Of a DNA stretch of 64,000 bases, positions 1-7,026 are shown one piece after another (positions within the stretch are counted from its first letter, which is position 1; each line of letters begins with the position of its first letter). The notes beneath the pieces were generated by a model that made no database searches, had not been told where the DNA came from, and saw only the letters and a program-made list of their open reading frames with translations. The translations under genes and the position numbers were made by a program. The DNA is from Fimbriimonadaceae bacterium (lineage in GTDB: Bacteria > Armatimonadota > Fimbriimonadia > Fimbriimonadales > Fimbriimonadaceae), in NCBI GenBank assembly GCA_019454105.1, contig CP075364.1, forward strand, positions 375,362-439,361. Reading direction: 5' to 3'.

Positions 1-1056
1 TCGGAGCACTGCGTCGCCCGCTTCTTGAAAGTACTCGACTCGGATCGGATGAAGGCCCGGATCAAGACGGACCATCGCGTACTTCATCTCTTCGCTGTGA
101 AGGCCATCGTTGTCGACGATGAGCTTTCCGTTGAGGAAGACCCGCGACCCGTCGTCGGAGCTGGTTCCGATGGAATAGTCGCCCCCTTTGTCGATCTTGA
201 GGAAGCCCGTGAGTTCAGCGTAAAAGCGTTGGTCGAAGCCGCCCCAATCGTCCTTTGTGCTGAGGTTCACCGTCGCGACGACTTTGTTGACGTTGGGGGA
301 CTGGTTGGGCACAAGTCGCGGGATCTGCGACAAGGCTTTGCCAGAGGAAAAGAGCCGGAGGGCCAAACCAGGCTCAAGCTGCTCTTCTTGGCGGCCGGGC
401 TGCGGCTTTGGCTCGGGTAGTACAGGCAAGACGGCGGTAACCGCCCCCTCCCCGTTTTTCGAGAATTCCAAGGTGGATTCGTCGCGAGCGAATCTGATCA
501 GGACGTCCCCCGTGGCCGCGATCGAATTCCAATCTCGCCCGGGCATGACAGCCATCAATTGGAAACCCGATGGCAGCCCGCTGACTTGGAACTTGCGTTC
601 GAAGGCCCGCTTTTCAGTGTGATGCTCGGGCGATTCCCAGACCGTCACCTGACGTTGAGGGCCAAGACCGAACTCAAAACGGAACCACACGCGGCCGTCC
701 ATGAAACGGTAGCCCCGGTACCGAGGTTTGACCCCGACTTTCTTTCCGGCCTCGCTCACGACCCAAGCTGCGTGTTCCGGGTTCCACTGGGCGTAGGCGG
801 CCCCTTCCGAAGTCGGTTGAGGTCCGTGTTGGGTCGTGTAGACCGCTCCATCGAACTTGACGCCGCCTTTCCAGACCTTGTAGATCCCGCAGTTAGTCGC
901 GTCGTAGGCCACCCAAAGGTCTTGGCTGAGGGCGCACGTCACCATACGGGCGTGCTTGTCGAGGACGCTTCGGAAGACCCAAGCCTCCATCGGACGATCG
1001 GGTGGGGGCGTGAGTCCAACCAGGCTGGCGACGGCGAGAACGGCGACTCCGGTCAT
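1..1056 (-). CDS. secreted PA14-domain protein, C-terminus beyond window
   Basis: This reading frame starts at ATG 1056 on the minus strand and stays open to base 1, so at least 352 residues are encoded and the 3' end lies outside the window. The N-terminus (MTGVAVLAVASLVGLTPPP) looks like a short signal peptide. The first ~200 residues resemble the beta-rich extension of large secreted dehydrogenase-like proteins of the Planctomycetes/Armatimonadota type. Near residues 300-345 a PA14-like segment is readable (YSIGTSSDDGSRVFLNGKLI, then VDNDG). PA14 modules usually bind sugars. A domain beyond the window edge may decide the function. The coding call is firm; the exact role is unknown. Confidence 0.75.
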   Translation of the reverse strand, partial: MTGVAVLAVASLVGLTPPPDRPMEAWVFRSVLDKHARMVTCALSQDLWVAYDATNCGIYKVWKGGVKFDGAVYTTQHGPQPTSEGAAYAQWNPEHAAWVVSEAGKKVGVKPRYRGYRFMDGRVWFRFEFGLGPQRQVTVWESPEHHTEKRAFERKFQVSGLPSGFQLMAVMPGRDWNSIAATGDVLIRFARDESTLEFSKNGEGAVTAVLPVLPEPKPQPGRQEEQLEPGLALRLFSSGKALSQIPRLVPNQSPNVNKVVATVNLSTKDDWGGFDQRFYAELTGFLKIDKGGDYSIGTSSDDGSRVFLNGKLIVDNDGLHSEEMKYAMVRLDPGLHPIRVEYFQEAGDAVLR

Positions 1057-1085
1057 GAGTCTAGATTCTCGCACAAAGTCCAGAT

Positions 1086-1116
1086 AAAAAGACCCGCCCG
1101 AGAGGTCAGGGCGGGT
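1086..1116 (-). terminator. rho-independent terminator after the AfsR-like gene
   Basis: Read on the minus strand, an 8-bp stem ACCCGCCC/GGGCGGGT (1109-1116 with 1092-1099) with a 9-base loop is followed by CTTTTT (1086-1091). It lies between the stop of the AfsR-like gene (1232) and the start of the PA14 gene (1056), so it separates their transcripts. Confidence 0.8.
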
Positions 1117-1231
1117 GAGTTTGCCTTCTGTACTATGTCTGCTTGTCGCCGTTCGGTCCTTGAAAGGCCGTTCGGTTCGATGGGGACAGTGTGCAACCTC
1201 GTGCGTGACGAAATCGTGACGAAGCCCCGAC

Positions 1232-1789
1232 TCAGTCGGGAAGTCCTGCTTTGGCGGCTTGCTCGACCGCGAAGATGACCTGAGGATCGCGCATCGCCTT
1301 GCGGACTGGATGACTCTGCGCCGTCGGCGGTATCAGATCTTCGATCAGCTCGGTGATCCATTTGGACAAGAGCCCGCCGCTCGTGGGATCGACCTCCCGG
1401 CCCAGCTTCGCCAACTCTTGGGCCCGTTCTCGGCGGCCCCGAAGATCGTGCGCCAGAGCCAAACCGTAGAGGCCGTTGGCCACGTTCGATGGCGCATTTC
1501 CCTGCAGGGCGGCCTGGCTCCCTCGGACAAAGTTCTCCCAAGCCAGCTCCAGATTCCCGGCGCGCAAGTGTGCCATCCCTCTCAGATTTGTCGACCTGAC
1601 GTCGAGTTCTTGGCTCGAGACTTCCGAATTGTGCAAGTCGGCCCGGTCGAGCATACGGAGGGCCTCTTCCGTGTCGCCAGTCGCAATGAAGAGGTTCGAG
1701 AAGTCCAGAAGCAGGTTCGTCAGTAGCCGGAGGTTTCCGGCCTCCTCAGCCCTCTCCATGCCCGCCAAGAAGAAGGGAATCGCGCGCGT
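1232..1789 (-). pseudogene. C-terminal TPR part of the AfsR-like regulator, after an in-frame stop
   Basis: This stretch continues the reading frame of the upstream AfsR-like gene directly after its TAA codon (1790-1792). The sequence reads through as GDNHRRAGN-stop-TRAIPFFLAGMERAEEAGN, which is an uninterrupted TPR repeat if the stop is replaced by a tyrosine. It then gives about 185 residues ending in AKAGLPD before TGA at 1232. An internal ATG at 1768 could start a 178-residue protein, but no ribosome-binding site precedes it. It is best read as the severed C-terminus of one ~1,009-residue protein. A base error in the assembly would produce the same picture. Confidence 0.7.
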
Positions 1790-4264
1790 TTAGTTGCCTG
1801 CGCGGCGATGGTTGTCGCCCAAGTTGATCCGAATCACGATCTTGAGCAACGGCACATAGGGGCTCTCCGAGTCCTCCATCGTCTCGATGATCTCGAGAGC
1901 CCGCTTGAGGTTCGTCTCCGTCAGGTCGAACCGGCCAGCTCCCATGGTAGCGATGGAATAGTTGTTCAAGGCTCGGGCGATTTGGAGCTGGTCGCCGGTC
2001 TCCTCGGCGAGTTCGAGCCCCTTCCCATAGTGCCGAAGGGCCGTTTCATAGTCATTAAGGTCGACCGCCATGGAGCCTGCGGTGACATACGCCCCAGCGA
2101 CCGCGTTTCGAGACGAAGAAGGGAGCGGTCGGTCGAGGAGTTGCGTCGTCCTGTCGAGCCATTCCCGGTAGTGCCCGTTCAGTGTGAAGAACTGCATGAG
2201 GTGACTCACCATCATCAAGGCTTCGGGCGGGCACTCCGGCTCCTTCATGGCATGCTCGGCAAGGGCCCGCAAGTTGTCGTGCTCGGCCTCGATGTGCCGG
2301 ATCGCCTGCTTCACATTCGGACCCTCGAACTCGTGCCGGAGTTTCTCGGCCAGCGCAGAATAGGCCCGTCGGTGACGGCGGACGACGTCGTCCCGATCGC
2401 CCGATTCGACCAAAGCCTGCTCGGCGAAAGCCCGTATCGGCTCCAACATTCGGAACCGGAGGCCACCGCCGCCTTCCTCGGAGACTACAAGCGAGGCAGC
2501 GACCAGTTCGTCCATGTTCTGGTAGATGTCGGGCTCGTCGAAAAGGGTTTCAAGTGTCTCAAGGGTGCTGCCGCCGCGCAAGATCCCCATGGCGCGGAAC
2601 AGCCGTTTGGCCCTGTCGCTCAAGAGGTCGTAGCTCCACTCGACGACGGCAGAAAGGTTGCGGTGGCGCTCGGGGGCGTCGCGCCATCGGTTCGTCAGCT
2701 GGAGAACCCGGTCACCAATCCGGCCCAGAAGTTGGGCGGGCGACATCGAGGAAATCTGGGCCGCTGCGAGCTCGATCGCAAGAGGCATGCCGTCTAACCT
2801 TCGGCAGATTTCTGCCACAGCCTCGGCGTTCGACGGGTTCAACGTGAAATCCGGGCGCTGGGCGCTGGCCCGGTCGACGAACAGGCGGACGCTCGAGACG
2901 CTCGCCATGTCCTTGAGTCGAACGTCTCGGGAAGGAACCTCCAGGGCCGACAACGGAAGGCTTCTTTCGACGTTCAGTCCCAGCCTCCTTCGGGATGTCG
3001 CCAAGATCCGAAGGCTCGGAATCTCTTGCGCCAACCTGAGGGCCAGGGAAGGCTCTTTGTCGACCAGTTGCTCGTAGCCGTCGAGAACCAAGAGCGCGGG
3101 TCGATTGGTCAAGTGCTCGGCAAGTCGGGCATAGTTTTCTTCCACGCTCCCTCGGGTGAGCCCGAATGCCTCGCAAACCGTCGCCAAGGCCACGGAGGGA
3201 TCCGTGGTCAGTTCCACGTTTACGACCCGGATCCAACCGTAATAGGCTGAGAGGAGCCTGTGGGCAAGCGACAGGGCATAGATCGACTTACCGATGCCGC
3301 CCGGGCCAGTGACCGACCAGAGTCGCGGCCTGCAGTCGTCGCGTGGATCCAGTTCCATGGCGAGCCAATTGAGGTCGCTCTCGCGCCCGATCACCCCCCG
3401 CATCAAGGACGGCAGCGGGTTCTTCGTCCCTTCGGTGGACTCGGTCGACCATTCGGGTGGGGGCGGTGCGAAGTCGTCAGTCGGTTCTGAACGGAAGACC
3501 GCCTGCGACTTCGGCAAAGTCTCGAGAGCCCGCACCGCCTCTGCCGAGGGGCGCTCCCCCCACTGCTCTTCCAAGATCGTCTCGAGAAGTTCGAATTGTC
3601 TGAGCGCGTCCGACACCATGCCGCAAGCTCCCAGCGCTTCGATGACCGCGACATGAAGATCTTCGCGGTTGGGCGAAACGACCAGAGCGTTCTTTCCTGA
3701 GAGTGCGGCCTCCTGGGGCTTGCCGAGCTCGATCAATCCTTTGACATGGGCGACGACAGCCATGGCGTGTTCTTCCTCGAAGGACAGCTGTTTGGGAACC
3801 ACCCACCCCCAGAACTCGCCCGAGAGGAGAGGGCCTTCGACAAGCGCGAGGGCATGAGACAGCAGATCGACCCTTTCGCGGAGGGAAGACGCCCGTTCCG
3901 CGTCTTTGACAATCCACCGAAACTGCTCGAGATCGGTTGTGACGGAGCCGTTCGCCAGGCTGATGTCCGTTCTGTCCGCGATCAGGACGTCCGCGTTCTC
4001 ACCATCGGCGTGTAGTTGCTTCCGGAGGGAAGCGAGCACAGTCCTCAGGTTCTGACGGGCGGCCTCAGTGTCGAAATCGGGCCAGATCGCATCCGCCAAC
4101 TCATCGCGGCCGACCCTTCGGCCCAAGTTGACGGCCAGGTACGCCAGCACGCCGGCGGCCGTTCGGGATCGGAAACGAGTGACGTTTCCGAACTGCTCCG
4201 ACTCAGCGGCCAATCTGCCGAACAACCTGACGCGCCAGAGCGCGTTGGCTTGGGCGCTTAACAT
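1790..4264 (-). CDS. AfsR/SARP-family transcriptional regulator, truncated by TAA
   Basis: The 824-residue product has an N-terminal winged helix (about residues 10-85, RVRLFGRL...AIWPDFDTEAARQNLRTVLA). A bacterial transcriptional activator (BTAD) all-alpha domain follows to ~245, then an NB-ARC-type ATPase with P-loop VTGPGGIGKS near 320 and LLVLDGYEQL as Walker B. Helical TPR repeats make up the C-terminus. In this family ATP binding couples signal sensing to DNA binding. The frame stops at TAA 1790-1792 in the middle of a TPR, and matching TPR sequence continues in the same frame to 1232. ATG 4264 is the start; no clear Shine-Dalgarno is seen, but TATGAT lies 10 bases upstream. Target genes are unknown. 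Confidence 0.85.
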   Translation of the reverse strand: MLSAQANALWRVRLFGRLAAESEQFGNVTRFRSRTAAGVLAYLAVNLGRRVGRDELADAIWPDFDTEAARQNLRTVLASLRKQLHADGENADVLIADRTDISLANGSVTTDLEQFRWIVKDAERASSLRERVDLLSHALALVEGPLLSGEFWGWVVPKQLSFEEEHAMAVVAHVKGLIELGKPQEAALSGKNALVVSPNREDLHVAVIEALGACGMVSDALRQFELLETILEEQWGERPSAEAVRALETLPKSQAVFRSEPTDDFAPPPPEWSTESTEGTKNPLPSLMRGVIGRESDLNWLAMELDPRDDCRPRLWSVTGPGGIGKSIYALSLAHRLLSAYYGWIRVVNVELTTDPSVALATVCEAFGLTRGSVEENYARLAEHLTNRPALLVLDGYEQLVDKEPSLALRLAQEIPSLRILATSRRRLGLNVERSLPLSALEVPSRDVRLKDMASVSSVRLFVDRASAQRPDFTLNPSNAEAVAEICRRLDGMPLAIELAAAQISSMSPAQLLGRIGDRVLQLTNRWRDAPERHRNLSAVVEWSYDLLSDRAKRLFRAMGILRGGSTLETLETLFDEPDIYQNMDELVAASLVVSEEGGGGLRFRMLEPIRAFAEQALVESGDRDDVVRRHRRAYSALAEKLRHEFEGPNVKQAIRHIEAEHDNLRALAEHAMKEPECPPEALMMVSHLMQFFTLNGHYREWLDRTTQLLDRPLPSSSRNAVAGAYVTAGSMAVDLNDYETALRHYGKGLELAEETGDQLQIARALNNYSIATMGAGRFDLTETNLKRALEIIETMEDSESPYVPLLKIVIRINLGDNHRRAGN

Positions 4265-4300
4265 GCCTTAGCCCATCATAGGGCCTTTTGACGCCAGGGG

Positions 4301-4771
4301 TCAAGGGGTGCGGGCACGAACGATCTCAAGGACCGCGTTCCACTCGGCTTCTTTGACAGGCATGACGCTGAGCCGCTGCCCCCGTTGAAGCACGAGCATT
4401 TGGGCCAGCTCTGGCCTCGATCTCAGGTCGGCCAGCGTCACCATGTCCGGAAACCGCTCGATCAACTCAACATCGACGGCATACCATCGGGGCGAGTCCG
4501 CCGGGCTCTTCGGATCGTATGCTGGGTGAGAAGGTTCGAACTGTGTAGGGTCGGGATAGCCTTGGGTCGTCACGCGCATGACCCCGACAATCCCTGCGGG
4601 CGAGACACTCGAATGATACAGGAAAGCAAGGTCGCCTGGCTTCATTTGGTCGCGCATGAAGTTCCGGACCGTATAGTTCCGACACCCATCCCAAATGTCG
4701 GGCCCGCCTTTGGCCTCCAGATCGTCGATCGAATAGCAATCGGGTTCGGTCTTCATGAGCCAGCGATTCAT
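4301..4771 (-). CDS. EVE-domain protein
   Basis: The 156-residue product is a single EVE domain (PUA-like fold related to YTH). Recognisable positions are the N-terminal WLMKTEPDCYSIDDL, then DGCRNYTVRNFMRDQMKPGD and FLYHSS. Family members read modified bases in RNA or DNA, and the length matches stand-alone bacterial forms. The gene has its own promoter: TAGAAT lies exactly six bases upstream of the ATG, so the mRNA is probably leaderless. No restriction or McrB-like partner sits next to it. The domain call is strong; the ligand is not known. Confidence 0.9.
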   Translation of the reverse strand: MNRWLMKTEPDCYSIDDLEAKGGPDIWDGCRNYTVRNFMRDQMKPGDLAFLYHSSVSPAGIVGVMRVTTQGYPDPTQFEPSHPAYDPKSPADSPRWYAVDVELIERFPDMVTLADLRSRPELAQMLVLQRGQRLSVMPVKEAEWNAVLEIVRARTP

Positions 4772-4777
4772 GGCCCG

Positions 4778-4783
4778 ATTCTA
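4778..4783 (-). promoter_or_regulatory. -10 hexamer TAGAAT, leaderless start of EVE gene
   Basis: The minus strand reads TAGAAT-CGGGCC-ATG. The 6-base distance puts the expected transcription start on or next to the start codon. No Shine-Dalgarno sequence is present. Confidence 0.5.
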
Positions 4784-4927
4784 GCGTCCGCAAGAATGGG
4801 CGTCTGCCGGAAGAGGGCCCGCCACCCAGGGCGGACAAGACGATGAAGGACGCGGATCCCACCGAAACTTCGAATCGCGCAGCCCTGGTGGCAAAAAGTT
4901 GGAGTACTCTGACAGGAGGAAACTCAA

Positions 4928-5311
4928 ATGATTGAGATGCTGGCAGAGTGCGGTTCGGATCTGGTGGCCTGCAGGATCGGCGGGCTCGTGGACGACGCGG
5001 ACTTTGATGGCTATGAAGAGACGGTGCGTCACGCCATGAAGAATGGCCATGGAAAGATTCGGACAGTCATCGTCTTGGACGGCTTCCAGGGCTGGACTCT
5101 GAAGGGCCTCTGGCGAAGACTCATGCTGAACTATGAGATGATGCCGCACGTCCTCTGCGTCGCTGTCGTCGGCCCGGAAGGCGACGCGGAGATCTATGGG
5201 AACTTGACAGCTACGATGGGATCGTTCCCGGTCGAAGTGTTTCATCCCGATCAATACGAGAAGGCCATCGCTTGGACAAGGGAGTTTCAAGCTCGTCCGA
5301 CGACGGTGTGA
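4928..5311 (+). CDS. SpoIIAA-like (STAS-fold) protein
   Basis: The 127-residue protein matches the SpoIIAA-like family: an N-terminal strand (CGSDLVACRIGGLVDDADFDGY), a central hydrophobic strand (IRTVIVLDGFQGWTLKGLW), and VLCVAVVGPEGDAEIYGNLT, ending in a helix that suits the STAS/CRAL-TRIO-like fold. Such proteins are small soluble units of unclear role, sometimes linked to membranes. A strong Shine-Dalgarno (AGGAGG) lies 8 bases before ATG 4928, unlike the leaderless neighbours. It stands alone between convergent and divergent neighbours, so no partner is suggested. Confidence 0.8.
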   Translation: MIEMLAECGSDLVACRIGGLVDDADFDGYEETVRHAMKNGHGKIRTVIVLDGFQGWTLKGLWRRLMLNYEMMPHVLCVAVVGPEGDAEIYGNLTATMGSFPVEVFHPDQYEKAIAWTREFQARPTTV

Positions 5312-5325
5312 CTCAAGTCCTCGGT

Positions 5326-7026
5326 CTACCGGCCGCCAAGACCGCTCAGGGCGACGCCCTCGATAAAGTAGCGTTGGGCGAACGCAAAGAGAGCGATCAC
5401 TGGAACCATTGACATCGTGACAAAAGCCATGAGGAGACCAGGCTCTCCATATCGCTCGCCATTGAACATTTGCACGGCATAGGAAATCGGCATCAGTTCG
5501 GGCGTGTTGACGTAGATGAGCGGGCCCATGAAGTTGTTCCAAGCCCCCATGAAGGTCCAGATGGCAATGACGGCCAAAGCCGGTTTCACCTGGGGCATGA
5601 GGATGCTCCAGAAGGTCTTCAAGTAGCTGCATCCGTCGATCTTGGCCGCGTCCTCTAGCTCATAGGGCACCTGCTTGAAGAACTGCCTCAGCATGAACAC
5701 GTTGAACGCTCCGGCGAAGAAGCTTGTGACCCATAGTGGGTTGAGGGTGTTCACCCATCCCAGGTTCTTGAACAGCAAGAACTGGGGCAAGATGGTGACA
5801 GCAGCGGGCAGCATCATGGTGCTCAGCATGACGTTGAAAAGAATCTCTCTCCCCGGGAAACGCAGACGCGCAAACGCGTAAGCGACCAAGGAACAGCTCA
5901 GGACTGTGCCAATGACGTTCATGACGACAAGGAACAAAGTGTTCCTGAGGTAGAGCAGCCCGAAGAGAGTTTCTGGGGGCAGAAACTCAAGGGCGTCAGT
6001 AAAGTTGCGCCATCGCAGGCTCACCGGCCTGACCGGCTCTGCCTCGCTCCTGGTGACGACCACTTGCCGACCGGCCAGGTCTCTTGGTTCGGTCACCTCG
6101 ACTTTGCGCCTCCCGTCGGGCGTCTCGTCGACCACCATGGCCGTCACTTTGCGGCCGTCCAGGGTCAGTGAAACAACGTTGGCCTCGCGGGGAATCTCCT
6201 TCACGTCCTCGGGTCGCGCCTCGAATGTGTAGCTGCCCAACCCAGCCGGTCTAACGATGCTGAGCTCAAGGACACCGTCTTCTCTGGCCCTCATGAGATT
6301 GGCCTCGACCCTCATGCCTTGATAGCGGGCCTCGTAGTAGGGCTTGTCCGGGTTCCTGTAAGGGACGGTCGCTTGGACTCTTGGAACCCATATGATGCCC
6401 TCCGGCGAGGCCATGTCGCGATCCTCCTTGAAGCTTGTCACGAGCTGCCACAAGAACGGGATGGCGAACAGGGCGGCCCCAACGGCCAGGGCGAGTTGGG
6501 TCGCGACGGTACGGCTGACGCCTCGGGCTTGGACGCTGCGGCTCGCATACGCCATCGCCGACACACTCGCCAAACCGAGAGCCCCGAGCCCGATAGCCCC
6601 GCCCGGAGAGAGCGGGATCTGTCCGGTCAAGAGCCGGGGCGGGCCACCTTCGGCCGATCCCCACCAGAACAGCAACGCAGCGACACCGAGGCAAACCGCG
6701 CCAGGCTTGAACGACCGCCTGTCGGAAAGAAAGCCCCTGACGAAGTGGGTCAAGCCTGCAAGGCCGACCCATAAGCCGATCCATGAAGGAAACGGGAGTA
6801 CGGGCCAGACGATCGGGACATTCAATCCTGGGCTTGGAGCCAGCGTCCCGCCCAAGACCAGGCTGGCGCCGCCCAGAGCCAGCGTCGTCCATGCTTTTCG
6901 GCTCGATCCCGCTCGGGCAGGGCCTGCTGGCGACCATGCGAGCCGAAGGCCCAGATAGGCGGCGCGCAAGAGCAAGAACCCCCCGACCCAGAAGGCGATC
7001 GTCGCGGCTAGGATTACGGTCACCAT
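5326..7026 (-). CDS. ABC sugar transporter permease, MalG type, enlarged
   Basis: The last ~240 residues are a normal MalG-like inner-membrane permease. They carry the ATPase-coupling EAA-type loop as YELEDAAKIDGCSYLKTFW followed by further membrane segments. The protein is 566 residues, about twice the usual 280. It has an extra N-terminal block of about five or six hydrophobic segments (residues 1-200). A soluble beta-rich insert of ~130 residues (about 205-335, with many charged residues) sits between the expected first and second core helices. Its ATG directly follows the TAG of the fused binding protein-permease gene, so the two are co-translated. The substrate is probably maltodextrin, from the neighbouring GH13, GH31 and LacI genes. 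Confidence 0.85.
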   Translation of the reverse strand: MVTVILAATIAFWVGGFLLLRAAYLGLRLAWSPAGPARAGSSRKAWTTLALGGASLVLGGTLAPSPGLNVPIVWPVLPFPSWIGLWVGLAGLTHFVRGFLSDRRSFKPGAVCLGVAALLFWWGSAEGGPPRLLTGQIPLSPGGAIGLGALGLASVSAMAYASRSVQARGVSRTVATQLALAVGAALFAIPFLWQLVTSFKEDRDMASPEGIIWVPRVQATVPYRNPDKPYYEARYQGMRVEANLMRAREDGVLELSIVRPAGLGSYTFEARPEDVKEIPREANVVSLTLDGRKVTAMVVDETPDGRRKVEVTEPRDLAGRQVVVTRSEAEPVRPVSLRWRNFTDALEFLPPETLFGLLYLRNTLFLVVMNVIGTVLSCSLVAYAFARLRFPGREILFNVMLSTMMLPAAVTILPQFLLFKNLGWVNTLNPLWVTSFFAGAFNVFMLRQFFKQVPYELEDAAKIDGCSYLKTFWSILMPQVKPALAVIAIWTFMGAWNNFMGPLIYVNTPELMPISYAVQMFNGERYGEPGLLMAFVTMSMVPVIALFAFAQRYFIEGVALSGLGGR

